Shown: positions 16,395-25,706 of the stretch, one piece after another
How the letters are laid out: each line of letters starts with the position of its first letter
Position numbering within the stretch: position 1 is the first letter of the stretch
Origin: an uncultured Opitutia bacterium
GTDB lineage: Bacteria; Verrucomicrobiota; Verrucomicrobiia; Opitutales; Opitutaceae
NCBI GenBank assembly: GCA_903827245.1
Contig: CAIKHO010000007.1
Span: 107,503-171,502 of the forward strand
DNA length: 64,000 nucleotides
Reading direction: 5' to 3'
The notes under the pieces: model-generated
Database searches by the model: none
What the model saw: the letters and a program-made list of their open reading frames with translations, nothing else
Told to the model about the DNA's origin: nothing
Program-made: the position numbers and the translations under genes

Positions 16395-17264
16395 ATGCAT
16401 TTCGACAAACCCACCTATACGGTCCGCAAAGCCAAGAAGAAGGGCATCCCGAAGGGGCTCTACACCAAGGATCCCGCCACCGGCGATATCGTCTTCAACA
16501 AGGAGCTGGTGGACAACCAGATGGTGATGCCCAAGAGCGGATATCACTTTCCGATCGGGGCGCGCGAGCGGATCGCGGCTCTGGTCGATCCGGAGTCGTT
16601 CGTCGAGAGCGATGCCGGCTTGAAGTCGGCCGACCCGCTGAATTTTACCGATTCCCAGCCCTACAAGCAGCGCCTGAAACGCTACGAGAAGGACAGCGGC
16701 CTGCCCGAGGCGGTCATTTGCGGCACGGGCAAGATCCACGGCATCGACGTTGCGCTGGCCGTGATGGATTTCCGTTTCTGCGGCGGCACGCTCGGTTCGG
16801 CCACGGGCGAAAAGATCACCCGGGCGATCGAGCTGGCCGTCGCGAAGAAGATTCCCTGCATCATTTTCAGCACCTCGGGCGGCGCGCGCATGCAGGAAGG
16901 CATCCTTTCCCTGATGCAAATGGCCAAGACCAGCGCCGCCCTCGGCCGGCTGGCGGCCGCGCGGCTGCCGTACATCTCGGTGTTGACGAATCCGACGACG
17001 GGCGGGGTTTCCGCCAGCTATGCCACGCTGGGTGATGTGATCATCGCCGAGCCGGGTGCGCTGATCGGCTTTGCCGGCCCGCGCGTGATCAAGGAGACCA
17101 CGAAGCAGACCCTGCCGGCCGGTTTCCAGAGCGCGGAATTCCTTTTGCAGCGCGGACTCGTCGACTTGATCGTGAGCCGCCTGGAACAGCGCGACCGCCT
17201 GCGGGACCTCCTGACGGCGCTGTACTTGAAAAAGAAGCCGGCGCCGCCGGCCGCGACGCCCTGA
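16395..17264 (+). CDS. accD: Acetyl-CoA carboxylase carboxyltransferase beta subunit, zinc-finger cysteines lost
   Basis: 289 residues. Carboxyltransferase half of acetyl-CoA carboxylase, the first step of fatty-acid synthesis; it pairs with AccA, which is not in this window. The crotonase-like core is well conserved (SATGEKITRAIELA, STSGGARMQEG, TNPTTGGVSASYATLGD, GFAGPRVIKETT). The N-terminal zinc-ribbon scaffold is recognisable (GLYTKDPATG ... MPKSGYHF), but the four Cys ligands of the usual protein are replaced by Asp26, Thr29, Met45 and Ser48. The upstream frame is open back to 16320, but the ATG at 16395 fits the family start. comF precedes it and folC follows. Confidence 0.93.
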   Translation: MHFDKPTYTVRKAKKKGIPKGLYTKDPATGDIVFNKELVDNQMVMPKSGYHFPIGARERIAALVDPESFVESDAGLKSADPLNFTDSQPYKQRLKRYEKDSGLPEAVICGTGKIHGIDVALAVMDFRFCGGTLGSATGEKITRAIELAVAKKIPCIIFSTSGGARMQEGILSLMQMAKTSAALGRLAAARLPYISVLTNPTTGGVSASYATLGDVIIAEPGALIGFAGPRVIKETTKQTLPAGFQSAEFLLQRGLVDLIVSRLEQRDRLRDLLTALYLKKKPAPPAATP

Positions 17265-17384
17265 GTTGGACTCAGTCAGTGGAAGGTGTCTGGCCGCCGA
17301 ATCAGGTGAAACGGCCTTGCGGCGGCAAAAAAATCCGAGGCATTGAGCGTTGAACGTTCAGGGCGGAATGTGGAACGTTCCGCC

Positions 17385-18689
17385 ATGTCTCCGCATCCGA
17401 CCGCCGCCGATTACGCCGCTGTCCAGGACTACCTCTTTTCGCTCAAGGCGCGCGGAGTGAAGTTCGGTATCGATCGTATGAGTGATTGGGCCGGGGCGCT
17501 CGGGCATCCCGAGCGTGCGATGCCGGTCATCCATGTCGCCGGCACCAACGGCAAGGGCTCCACGGCGGTGATGATCGAGGCTGTTCTCCGTGCTGCCGGC
17601 TGGCGCACGGGACTCTATACCTCGCCGCATCTCGTGCGCCTGGGCGAGCGGGTGCAGGTGAACCGGCGGATGCTGACCGAGGCGGAGATCATCGCGTATG
17701 CGAACGAGCTGCGACCCGTGGCGGAACAGGTTTCCCGTTTCAATCCGGACGATCAGCCCAGTTTTTTCGAGTTCATGACGGCGATGGCCTTCCTGCAATT
17801 CGCCCGCCAGAAATGCGATGTCGCCGTCATCGAGGTGGGCATGGGTGGCCGGCTTGATGCCACCAATGTGGTACTGCCCGAGATCTCGGTCATCACCTCG
17901 ATCAGCCTCGATCACACGGCGGAGCTGGGTGACACCCCGGAGAAGATCGCCGCCGAGAAGGCGGGCATCATCAAGCCGGGCCGTCCGGTCGTCATCGGCC
18001 GTCTCCCGGCGGGTGCGGAGCGGGTCATCCGCCAGGTCGCGTGCGAGCGGGGCAGCCGGGTGATCTCCGTGGTGGAGGAGTTCGGAGCGGATGTGGCGCG
18101 TTATCCCACGACGAACCTCGAGGGTGACTATCAACGCTGGAATGCCGCGACGGCCACGCTGGTCGCGCGGGCCCTGCCTGCACGCTGGAAGTTGACGGAT
18201 GCAACGATCAGCCGCGGCCTGCTGGGTGTCGACTGGCCCGGACGCTGGCAGCGGTTGTCGCTGGGCGGACGGAAATTGATCCTCGATACCTCGCACAATC
18301 CCGAAGGCGCCGCCGTGCTGCAGCAGAATTTTGAAGGTCTCACCAAGGCGGAGCCTGCTCCGGTGGTGGTCGTCGGAGTGCTGGGCGCGGCTCGGGCGCG
18401 GCCGCTGCTTGAGGTGATCGCGCAGTACGCCCGGGAGATTTATCTGTTGGTACCGAATCAAGCCCGCGCGTGCAGCCGGGAAGAACTCGAGGCGCTGTTG
18501 CCACCGACATTTTCCGGGCGTGTCGTGCGCTCGACGGTGGCGGAGCTTTTCCCGTCGGCTCAGGCCTGCACGGCCGGAAATTTTGGGGACACGGTGGTGG
18601 TGACCGGCTCGGTCTATCTGATCGGCGAAGTCTTGGAGCGCATCGCGCCGGAGCGCGGGGCGGGTGAGGGAAAGCTGCAGGATTTCTGA
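17385..18689 (+). CDS. folC: Folylpolyglutamate synthase / dihydrofolate synthase
   Basis: 434 residues from the ATG at 17385 (a TTG 14 codons upstream is less likely). Adds glutamate to folates and possibly to dihydropteroate. The Mur-ligase fold is clear: P-loop HVAGTNGKGSTAVMIE, then LYTSPHLVRLGERVQVN, VIEVGMGGRLDATNV, SISLDHTAELGDT, EKAGIIKPGRP and LDTSHNPEGA. accD-folC adjacency is common in bacteria. A GC hairpin (18691-18706) sits just after the stop and could terminate transcription, though without a T-run. Confidence 0.93.
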   Translation: MSPHPTAADYAAVQDYLFSLKARGVKFGIDRMSDWAGALGHPERAMPVIHVAGTNGKGSTAVMIEAVLRAAGWRTGLYTSPHLVRLGERVQVNRRMLTEAEIIAYANELRPVAEQVSRFNPDDQPSFFEFMTAMAFLQFARQKCDVAVIEVGMGGRLDATNVVLPEISVITSISLDHTAELGDTPEKIAAEKAGIIKPGRPVVIGRLPAGAERVIRQVACERGSRVISVVEEFGADVARYPTTNLEGDYQRWNAATATLVARALPARWKLTDATISRGLLGVDWPGRWQRLSLGGRKLILDTSHNPEGAAVLQQNFEGLTKAEPAPVVVVGVLGAARARPLLEVIAQYAREIYLLVPNQARACSREELEALLPPTFSGRVVRSTVAELFPSAQACTAGNFGDTVVVTGSVYLIGEVLERIAPERGAGEGKLQDF

Positions 18690-18708
18690 CGCGCCCTGCT
18701 GGGCGCGA

Positions 18709-18911
18709 GGAATTGGGAATTAGGAATTTGGAATTGGGTTTGGCATTCTGAGCGCGGTGAAAAATTCACGTTCTGTCCGTGAAAGGGTTCTTGCTGCGCG
18801 CAGCCGGGTTGCAGCGGGGCTGGCTCAAACACGAATTCGTAAACCAAGCATCCTCGGGCTACCCCCGTCTTTCGGTGACCTTACCAATTCCCAATTCCAA
18901 ATTCCCAATTA
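18709..18911. repeat. Inverted GAATTGGGAATT-type repeats between folC and purA
   Basis: Left arm 18709-18738 (GGAATTGGGAATTAGGAA...) and right arm 18884-18911 (CCAATTCCCAATTCCAAATT...) are inverted. The right arm includes the TAA stop codon of the purA-like gene. The 145 bases between show nothing gene-like. Confidence 0.75.
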
Positions 18912-20450
18912 CTCACCGAGCTTCACCAGCTCGGTGGTCGCCGGCACATCCTTGATGATCTGCGACGGATTCGGACCCACCCCAAGGTAGCGGAGATTAG
19001 GCAGCACGGCCGGCCATTTCTCGCCGGCGTAGGCGACGTCGAGGGTGGCTTTCATCATGGCGGCGACGTAGCGCCGGGCGTTGAGCGGCAGGTCGGCGAA
19101 GCGCCGGACTTGGGAGATGTCCTCGGTCCAGCCGGGATGGGCCGTGTAAACGGGGCGCAGCGATTTGCGGACGGCCTCGTTGCGGGGCACATGTTGGTAG
19201 CGTTTGCCAGCGGCGTCCTCGTAGGCGGTGCAGATCAGGAGGTCGCCGTGCCAGGCACCACTGTGGGTAAGGGCGTCGGCCTTGTTGATCATGAGGTCCT
19301 GATAGCCGCCGTAGCGAAGGGCGTCGCCCTTCTCGACGGCGTCGAACCAGCCGACCATGCGCTGGCGGCCGGTGCTAGTGCCGAACTCGATCTGCTTCAG
19401 CTTTTGCGCGAGCGGATGGGCGTCGTCCATCTGGGTTAGGAACGTGTGCGTGCCGACCTTGGTATCGTAGGCCTTGGCGACGCCGAAGGTGTGGATGCGC
19501 TGCACGGGGATGCCGGCGCTCTCGAAGAATTCCGGCGTGTAGGTGTGCGACGCGGTGACGTTGGGCGAGAAGCCGTGGCGTTTGTCCAGCCAGTAGGCCT
19601 GCCCGAACTCGCCGATGATGGTGTGGCCCGCGGCGAGCTCGCGGAGGATCAGCTCGCGGACCTCGCCGATGTTCTTCGCGAGGGCGGTGCCGGCTTGCCA
19701 GTAGACTGCGGTGAGGCGCTCGAGGTTGAGGGTGAACGGCGCCGGGCCGCGAAACTGGGTGAAGTCGAACTCGCCCGGGGCGAACACGCCGAGTTCGAGG
19801 CCCTCGGCATTGGCGCGCGACTCGGCGGCTGTGAGTTTGTCGAAGAAGCCGGCAAAGGTCTCCGGCGAGACGCGACACACGTGCTGGATAAGACGCAGGG
19901 CGCGATCGGCCCGTTGGGCGAGCTTGCGGGCGTAGTAGTTCGGGCCGCCGTGAAAGTCAGCGAACGTGATCTGCCACTGCCCGACCTCGTCGAGGTAGGC
20001 GGGCGTGATGCCGCGCCCGGTGGAGCCGCGCGGCTCCTCGGCGAGGATATTGGCGCGGTAGTCCTCCCAAGCGAGATCGAGCAGCCGGTGGATGACGTCG
20101 GACACCAGGGTCCGCTCGTCAATAAGCAGGCGAGAAAGGATGGCGTGACCTTTCTTCTCGAGGGGCTTCGTTTCCCACCAGATCTTGCGCGGATCGGCGA
20201 CGACGCCGCTGCCGATGCAGAGGTGCGCGGCGTCCCGTACCACCACGCCGGCCGGCAGCAGGTTGAGCTTGATGCCGCCCGCGGTATGGCCGGAGTTGGC
20301 ACCGCCGTTGACCTTGAGCACGACGGAAACGGAGGCGGGTGTGCCGCGGAGTTCGTCGGCGATCTCGGGGATGAGCCGGCCTTTGCCTTCGTCACCAAGG
20401 GAAATGCCGACGTCGGCGATGAGCCGGCTGGAGAAAGGGGGGAGGGACAT
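18909..20450 (-). CDS. purA: Divergent adenylosuccinate synthetase
   Basis: 513 residues, against about 430 for typical PurA. IMP + Asp + GTP to adenylosuccinate is the expected reaction. Conserved elements in order: GDEGKGR (19-25, catalytic Asp20), [12 protein letters not shown] (His55, the second catalytic residue), [54 protein letters not shown] and [13 protein letters not shown]. The usual FEGAQG...PYVTSSNTT region reads [15 protein letters not shown] ... [12 protein letters not shown], and the opening lacks the usual QWGDEG. It could be a genuine but remote PurA or a paralogue with a changed amine substrate. ATG at 20450; the upstream gap is repeat-rich. Confidence 0.82.
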   Translation of the reverse strand: MSLPPFSSRLIADVGISLGDEGKGRLIPEIADELRGTPASVSVVLKVNGGANSGHTAGGIKLNLLPAGVVVRDAAHLCIGSGVVADPRKIWWETKPLEKKGHAILSRLLIDERTLVSDVIHRLLDLAWEDYRANILAEEPRGSTGRGITPAYLDEVGQWQITFADFHGGPNYYARKLAQRADRALRLIQHVCRVSPETFAGFFDKLTAAESRANAEGLELGVFAPGEFDFTQFRGPAPFTLNLERLTAVYWQAGTALAKNIGEVRELILRELAAGHTIIGEFGQAYWLDKRHGFSPNVTASHTYTPEFFESAGIPVQRIHTFGVAKAYDTKVGTHTFLTQMDDAHPLAQKLKQIEFGTSTGRQRMVGWFDAVEKGDALRYGGYQDLMINKADALTHSGAWHGDLLICTAYEDAAGKRYQHVPRNEAVRKSLRPVYTAHPGWTEDISQVRRFADLPLNARRYVAAMMKATLDVAYAGEKWPAVLPNLRYLGVGPNPSQIIKDVPATTELVKLGE

Positions 20451-20455
20451 GGATT

Positions 20456-20515
20456 GCGGGAGACGGGAGACAGGCGACTGGGACAGCCAGCGGAGGACGG
20501 GAGATAGAAGGGGTG
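20456..20515. repeat. ACGGGAGACAGG-type repeat, left of four-helix-bundle gene
   Basis: G-rich stretch of near-repeated GGGAGAC units. It contains the exact 12-mer ACGGGAGACAGG at 20463-20474, just upstream of the purA start. The same core is inverted at 20958-20969 and present twice inside aceF. Confidence 0.7.
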
Positions 20516-20560
20516 GATGATTTTTGAAAGAAATTTAAAGGTAAACGCGTTTTATTTAAT

Positions 20561-20938
20561 ATGGTTACTCATTTCACTGATCTGAATATTTATCAGAAAA
20601 GTCTCGAGCTGGCGGGTCGCATTTTTGTCCTGTCCAAACGATGGCCGGTAGAGGAGCGGTATTCCTTAACGGATCAAATTAGACGCGCTGCACGATCAGG
20701 CGGGGCCAATCTCGCTGAAGTCCTGGGTAAGCGCCGGTATGAAGCGCACTTTGTCAGCAAACTGACTGACGCAGATGGGGAGAATCATGAGGTTGAGCAC
20801 TGGCTGCTTATAGCGCACCGCGATGGCTACATGAGCAGGCGGGAACTGGAAGAATTTCTCGCGAGCAAACGTCAAGTCGGCCGAATGCCTGGAGCGATGA
20901 TCCAATCACCCGAATCGTTCCTCATTCGGAGACGGTGA
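20561..20938 (+). CDS. Four-helix-bundle protein (23S rRNA intervening-sequence/S23 family)
   Basis: 125 residues, fully helical. The start FTDLNIYQKSLELAGRIF and the later block RRYEAHFVSKLTDADGENHEVEHWLLIA match the small four-helix-bundle proteins first seen in 23S rRNA intervening sequences, related to the bAvd accessory protein of diversity-generating retroelements. Their role is unresolved. Here it stands alone between purA and guaB, in a lower-GC stretch, bracketed by inverted copies of one repeat, which suggests it moved in as a unit. Confidence 0.88.
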   Translation: MVTHFTDLNIYQKSLELAGRIFVLSKRWPVEERYSLTDQIRRAARSGGANLAEVLGKRRYEAHFVSKLTDADGENHEVEHWLLIAHRDGYMSRRELEEFLASKRQVGRMPGAMIQSPESFLIRRR

Positions 20939-20943
20939 TTTTT

Positions 20944-20985
20944 CGGGCTCCCGTCAGCCTGTCTCCCGTTACCCTGTCCCCCGGA
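20944..20985. repeat. ACGGGAGACAGG-type repeat, right of four-helix-bundle gene (inverted)
   Basis: Contains CCTGTCTCCCGT at 20958-20969, the exact reverse complement of the left-flank 12-mer, directly after the gene's stop codon. Confidence 0.7.
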
Positions 20986-21003
20986 AAATTAGGTGCCGCG
21001 CGC

Positions 21004-22581
21004 CTAATTTTTCCGCGACATCTCGATCACATCGTGCGGGGCGGCTTCCTTCTGGCCGGCGGGGCTGATGCGGACGAAACGGGCCTTGGTCCGGAGCTCG
21101 CCGAGGGTGCGGGCGCCGAGGTAGCCCATGCCGCTCTGTACGCCGCCGACGAGGGTGTCGAGGACGTCGTCGGCGTAGCCGGCGACTTCCTTCAGGGCCT
21201 CGATGCCTTCGGCCGTGAGCTTGCGGGTCGTGTCGGTCTTGTCCTGCCCGTAACGGGCGGCACTGCCCGCCTTCATCGCGGCGAGGCTGCCCATGCCGCG
21301 GTACTGTTTGTAGACCTTGCCGCTGATCTCGATGATCTCGCCCGGGGCCTCGCGACAGCCGGCGAGCAGGCCGCCGCAGATGACGGCGTCAGCGAGCGTG
21401 AGGGCCTTCACGATGTCGCCGGACTTCGTGATGCCGCCGTCGGCAATGAGCCGGACACCGCTGGCCGCGGCGCCCTTGCTGGCGACGTAAAGGGCGGTGA
21501 GTTGCGGGATCCCCACGCCGGCGACGACCCGCGTGGTGCAGATCGACCCGGGACCCTGGCCGACCTTGATGGCGCTGGCCCCGCAGTCGGAGAGAAACTC
21601 GACGCCGGCGGCGGTGGTGACATTGCCGGCGATGATGGTGAGATCGGGAAAGGCGCCGCGCACCAGCTTCACGAGGTCGCCGACGCCGGAGGTGTGGCCG
21701 TGGGCGGTGGAAACGGCGACCACGTCGATGTGTTCATCGACGAGATGGCCGACGTGGGCGAGGATCTGCTCGCGGTCGAGTTCGCCATTGGGCTTCCGCA
21801 CCGGGGCGAGGGCGGCGCCGACGACGAGGCTGAACTGGGCGTCGCGGGCGGGCTTTCGCCGGGCCTTGGCCTCGCTGGTGATTTTTTCCACGTCGGAACT
21901 GGTGACGAGGCCGTGCAGCCGGCCCTTGTCGTCGACCACCAGCATCTTGTTGATGCCGACATGGCGGGTGAAAAACTCGTCGGCGGCCTTGATCGGGTCC
22001 TTGGCCACGGCGCTTTGCTTCACCGTGATGAGCTGGGCGCGGGGCGTCATGACGGCGGCGACGGACTTCGCCTTGTAGCGCTCCTTGACGACATTGCCGG
22101 AAAGCAGGCCGGCGAGGGCACCGTGGTCGTCGACGACAGGAAACGTGCTGAAGGTGAACTTGCGCTCCTCGATCATCGCGAGGACATCGCCGATCAACAG
22201 GCCGGGCTTCACCGTGATGGGATCCTGAATGAGGCCGTGGATGTGCCGCTTAACCCGCGCGACCTCCTTCACTTGGTCCTTCGGCGTCATGTTGTAATGA
22301 ATGAGCCCGAGGCCGCCGTTGAGGGCCATGGCGATGGCCATGCGCGACTCCGTGACGGTGTCCATGTCCGAGGAGATGATGGGAATCTGCAGGCGCAGCG
22401 AATCGCTGATGGCGGTCGAGGTGTCGGCGTCCTTGGGCAGGATGTCCGAATAGAGCGTGGCGAGCGACACGTCATCGAACGTGAGGGCCGTCGGCAGGCT
22501 GGAGGAGAAGAAGGCGTCGGCCGGCAGGTAACTCGCCGTGTCGAACGCGCTGGCGGACTTTTTCTGGGCAACCTTGGTCAT
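21004..22581 (-). CDS. guaB: Inosine-5'-monophosphate dehydrogenase
   Basis: 525 residues from the ATG at 22581. Oxidises IMP to XMP with NAD+, the committed step to [20 protein letters not shown] begins the TIM barrel, and [26 protein letters not shown] is diagnostic. A pair of CBS domains (about residues 110-240: [21 protein letters not shown]) interrupts the barrel. The catalytic loop [11 protein letters not shown] carries the active Cys, and [12 protein letters not shown] closes the flap. The segment before the flap ([18 protein letters not shown]) differs from the usual EGVEG.VPYKG, a mild oddity. Confidence 0.94.
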   Translation of the reverse strand: MTKVAQKKSASAFDTASYLPADAFFSSSLPTALTFDDVSLATLYSDILPKDADTSTAISDSLRLQIPIISSDMDTVTESRMAIAMALNGGLGLIHYNMTPKDQVKEVARVKRHIHGLIQDPITVKPGLLIGDVLAMIEERKFTFSTFPVVDDHGALAGLLSGNVVKERYKAKSVAAVMTPRAQLITVKQSAVAKDPIKAADEFFTRHVGINKMLVVDDKGRLHGLVTSSDVEKITSEAKARRKPARDAQFSLVVGAALAPVRKPNGELDREQILAHVGHLVDEHIDVVAVSTAHGHTSGVGDLVKLVRGAFPDLTIIAGNVTTAAGVEFLSDCGASAIKVGQGPGSICTTRVVAGVGIPQLTALYVASKGAAASGVRLIADGGITKSGDIVKALTLADAVICGGLLAGCREAPGEIIEISGKVYKQYRGMGSLAAMKAGSAARYGQDKTDTTRKLTAEGIEALKEVAGYADDVLDTLVGGVQSGMGYLGARTLGELRTKARFVRISPAGQKEAAPHDVIEMSRKN

Positions 22582-22891
22582 GGGTTGCCATGAACGAAGT
22601 AAGCCTTCGCGGGCCTGATGCAATGGGATTTTTGGAAATGGCGTGGTTAGCAACGAACCACGGATTTTTTAGCCACAAAAAGGCACGAAATGACACGATA
22701 GGAACCGATCGGGATGGATTGAGGATTCGAGACCCACGCATGAACTGGGCATTTTCGTGTCATCTCGGGCCTTTTTTGTGGGCAAAAAAATCCGGGGCTC
22801 GACATTCTTCGCCGCGACCTGTTTTTCGCCCGCGCGCATGGAGGGTTTGATTTCCCGGCGTTCTCTGCGCTCTCTGTTGGCGTCGTCCTGC
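22582..22891. other. Intergenic region carrying a long imperfect palindrome
   Basis: 310 bases between the divergent guaB and menC-like genes. Apart from the inverted repeat at 22662-22793 no gene or RNA is recognised; promoters for both genes must lie here. Confidence 0.6.
22662..22793. repeat. Long imperfect inverted repeat
   Basis: The left arm 22662-22698 (GGATTTTTTAGCCACAAAAA...) and right arm 22755-22793 are inverted, with about 32 of 37 positions matching. They enclose a 56-base unrelated spacer. No coding capacity; MITE- or REP-like. Confidence 0.8.
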
Positions 22892-23941
22892 ATGCCCTAT
22901 CTCCTGCAATTCCGCCGTTATGCGCTGCCGTTCCGGGCGCCGGTCCGCACGGCGCATGGCCTTTGGACGGTCAGGGAGGGGCTGGCGATCCGGCTGGAGG
23001 ACGAGGCTGGCGTGGCCGGCTACGGTGAAGCGGGCCCGGTCCCGGATTTCGGCGGTGAAACGATGGCGGAGATAACGGCGGCCTGCCGTGAGCTGGGCGA
23101 TCGCGTCGACGATGCGCGCCTGGACGCGGTTCCGGCCCGGCTTGGTTCCCTGACGCAGGCGCTGGCCGCCGCGCGGCGCCGGGGGGCGGCGGAGCCGAGG
23201 CACAAGCACCTGGGCGTGGCGGCGCTGCTGCCGGCGGGCCGGGCTGCGCTGGCCCAGGTCGGGACCCGGGCGGAGGCGGGGTTTCGCGTATTCAAATGGA
23301 AGGTGGGGGTCGGTGACATCGACGATGAGCTGGCCATGCTGGACGACCTTTGCGCCGTGCTGCCGGGCGGCGCGCAGCTGCGGCTCGACGCCAACGGGGC
23401 TTGGGACCGCCGGCGGGCGGAACGCTGGCTGGAACGCTGCGCAGAGCGGCCGGTGGAGTTCGTGGAGCAGCCCTGCTTCGCCGAGGTTTCGCAGGGCGCC
23501 GCGGGTCGGAGCAAGGTAGAGGACATCCTGCTCGGCCTGGCCAGCGATTATCCGACGCCGGTGGCGCTGGACGAATCGCTGGTGAATGCGGGCGATATCG
23601 GACGCTGGCTGGACCTAGGATGGCCCGGCGTGTTCGTACTGAAACCGCTCCTGCTGCACGGACTTGACGGAATCCTCGCCCGGCTCGGACAGGCCAAGGC
23701 GAAAGTGGTTTTTTCCTCCGCGCTGGAAACCGGGATCGGGGCGAAGGCTGCGCTGCAAGCGGCGTTCAGCTGGCCGGGCGAGACGGATTCGGCCGGTTCA
23801 ACGCGGACACGTTCGCTTGGTTTCGGCGTGTGGCCCCTGTTCGCTGACGCCCGCTACGACGGACCGACGGCGGCGCCCTTTCTTTATTGGGAAGATATCC
23901 AGCGGATCAATCCGGAGGCCGTATGGACCGCATTGAGCTAG
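22892..23941 (+). CDS. menC: o-Succinylbenzoate synthase-like enolase-superfamily enzyme
   Basis: 349 residues from the ATG at 22892. Expected reaction: dehydration of SHCHC to o-succinylbenzoate in menaquinone synthesis. The enolase-superfamily barrel is clear: KxK base in FKWKVGV, metal-binding Asp in LRLDANGAW, Glu in FVEQPCF, Asp in ALDESL, and the acid/base Lys in VFVLKPLLLHG. The linked menE overlaps its end by 19 bases, supporting MenC over dipeptide epimerase or muconate cycloisomerase. The upstream frame is open but is repeat sequence. Confidence 0.9.
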   Translation: MPYLLQFRRYALPFRAPVRTAHGLWTVREGLAIRLEDEAGVAGYGEAGPVPDFGGETMAEITAACRELGDRVDDARLDAVPARLGSLTQALAAARRRGAAEPRHKHLGVAALLPAGRAALAQVGTRAEAGFRVFKWKVGVGDIDDELAMLDDLCAVLPGGAQLRLDANGAWDRRRAERWLERCAERPVEFVEQPCFAEVSQGAAGRSKVEDILLGLASDYPTPVALDESLVNAGDIGRWLDLGWPGVFVLKPLLLHGLDGILARLGQAKAKVVFSSALETGIGAKAALQAAFSWPGETDSAGSTRTRSLGFGVWPLFADARYDGPTAAPFLYWEDIQRINPEAVWTALS

Positions 23942-25146
23942 CGCATTTGCTGGGGACAACCGGCCGATTGGCCGAGGTGCCAGCGGGTCCAGTGGTCATC
24001 GAAGAAGCGGACCCGGAGTGTTTCAGGCTGGCCTTCGCCCGTGCGGTGAGCGGCGGTGGCCCGGTTTTTCTGGCCGATCCGGCGTGGGGCGCGCGTGAGC
24101 GCGCCCAACTGGCTGCCCTGCTCGAAGCCCCGATCCCGGCTCCACGGCCGTCCGGCTCACGCGGATGGCTCATGATCCCGAGCGGCGGTACCGGAGGGAC
24201 GTTGAAATTCGCGCGTCACGACGAGGAGACCATCGCTGCCGCCGTGCTTGGATTTTCGCAGGCTTACGGCGTGCGCCAAATCAATGCCGTCGGTGTGTTG
24301 CCGTTGCACCATGTCAGCGGGCTGATGGCCTGGATGCGATGTGTGCTGACCGGTGGTGAATACCTTCCATGGGACTGGAAGCAACTGGAGGCCGGTCGTG
24401 CTCCTTCACAGCCGGGCTCTGGCGAGTGCTTTCTCTCGGTCGTGCCCACGCAATTGCAGCGGTTGCTGGCCCTCCCGGACATGGTGGCTTGGCTGCGGCG
24501 GTTCCGGGTGATCTGGGTGGGCGGTGGCCCGGTCTGGCCAGAACTGGCGGAGGCTGCGGCGCGTGCGGAACTGCCGCTGGCGCTCAGCTATGGCATGACC
24601 GAAACCGCCGCGATGGTGGCCGGGCAGCGTCCGGGCGATTTCCTCGCTGGCCAGCGGGACTGCGGTCCCGCGCTGCCGCATGTCCGGATCGGGCTCAACG
24701 CGGAAGGCCTCGTGGAGGTCGCCGGCGGCTCGGTGTTCCGCGGCTATTGGCCGGAATGGAGGGACGAGCGCTCCTTTGCGACGGAGGATCTCGGTCAGCT
24801 GGACGAGCGGGGTCGTCTACGCATTCTCGGACGGCGTGATGCCATGATCATCACGGGCGGAAAAAAAGTGTCGCCATCGGAAGTGGAGGGCGCCCTGCGG
24901 GCGACGGGGGAATTTTCGGATGTGGCGGTGATCGGCGTGCCTGACGCGGAATGGGGGCAGGCGGTCGTGGCCTTTTACCCGGCCGGGAAGCGGTCGCCGG
25001 ACCTGATCAAAATCGATCACCTGCTGTCCAGCAGTCTTTCCGCCCACATGCGGCCCAAGCGAATTGTTGCGGTCGCCGACTGGCCGAGAAACGCGCAGGG
25101 CAAGGTGAGTCGAGCTGCGCTCCAGCGCTTCGTGACCTCGGCGTAG
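23923..25146 (+). CDS. menE: o-Succinylbenzoate-CoA ligase-like AMP-dependent synthetase
   Basis: 407 residues. Activates o-succinylbenzoate to its CoA ester for menaquinone synthesis. ANL-superfamily motifs: phosphate loop IPSGGTGGTLKF, LSYGMTETAAM, TEDLGQLDERGRLRILGRRDAMI, GGKKVSPSEVE, and the C-terminal catalytic Lys in NAQGKVSRAAL. It is shorter than long acyl-CoA ligases, as MenE usually is. The ATG at 23923 is preceded by GGAGG and lies inside the end of menC, so the two are co-translated. Confidence 0.9.
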   Translation: MDRIELAHLLGTTGRLAEVPAGPVVIEEADPECFRLAFARAVSGGGPVFLADPAWGARERAQLAALLEAPIPAPRPSGSRGWLMIPSGGTGGTLKFARHDEETIAAAVLGFSQAYGVRQINAVGVLPLHHVSGLMAWMRCVLTGGEYLPWDWKQLEAGRAPSQPGSGECFLSVVPTQLQRLLALPDMVAWLRRFRVIWVGGGPVWPELAEAAARAELPLALSYGMTETAAMVAGQRPGDFLAGQRDCGPALPHVRIGLNAEGLVEVAGGSVFRGYWPEWRDERSFATEDLGQLDERGRLRILGRRDAMIITGGKKVSPSEVEGALRATGEFSDVAVIGVPDAEWGQAVVAFYPAGKRSPDLIKIDHLLSSSLSAHMRPKRIVAVADWPRNAQGKVSRAALQRFVTSA

Positions 25147-25155
25147 GAGCCTGCC

Positions 25156-25563
25156 TCAGCCGGCCTCTACCCACGCGGCGAGGGCTGCGGGCAGGGGCGT
25201 CCGCTCACGCTTTTGCGACGAGATACAGACGTGCTCGGTGCGCACGCGCGCGGCGAGTTTTTCCGGGGGGCCGAGGCGCGCGATTTCGAAGCGCAGTTCG
25301 TAGGAATGATCGGAAAGGACAGTGGGTTTCACGGTGACGCGCAGCTTGTCGCCGCAGGCGAGGGGCCGGAGGTACTCGGCCTCGCTCTTCGTCACAGGCA
25401 CGACGGTCGCGGTCTCGGCGAAAAAGGTTTTGAGGTCGATGCCCGCAGCCGACAGCGACTCCTCGTAGGCCTCGTGGCAGATCGAAAGGTAGTTCGGGAA
25501 AAAGACCACGCCGGCGGCGTCGGTGTCCGCGAAGTGGACCGTGCGGAGATACGAGAAGGACAT
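25156..25563 (-). CDS. Acyl-CoA thioesterase, hotdog fold (DHNA-CoA thioesterase-like)
   Basis: 135 residues from the ATG at 25563. Hotdog 4HBT-type protein: RTVHFADTDAAGVVFFPNYLS carries the catalytic Asp of the 4-hydroxybenzoyl-CoA thioesterase class, then ICHEAYEESL and VPVTKSEAEYLRPL. Its convergent position, 9 bases from the end of menE, suggests it hydrolyses 1,4-dihydroxy-2-naphthoyl-CoA in menaquinone synthesis, but a general YbgC-like thioesterase is possible. Confidence 0.85.
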   Translation of the reverse strand: MSFSYLRTVHFADTDAAGVVFFPNYLSICHEAYEESLSAAGIDLKTFFAETATVVPVTKSEAEYLRPLACGDKLRVTVKPTVLSDHSYELRFEIARLGPPEKLAARVRTEHVCISSQKRERTPLPAALAAWVEAG

Positions 25564-25706
25564 GGGCTCACGGAATACACGGAACACATGGAAGTAGGAG
25601 ATAATTCTTCGGCCAGCACCATGCGACATCGCCGGATTTCACATGGCGGCGCAAACAGCACGGAAGGAGAGACAAAGTCGGAATGAGCCCTTCCAGGTTG
25701 GTTATG

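Noticed and set aside
20935..22593. 550-codon plus-strand open frame opposite guaB
   Set aside because: Shadow of the GC-rich guaB gene: composition is Gly/Ala/Asp/Arg-rich with no family motifs, while the minus strand is a textbook IMP dehydrogenase.
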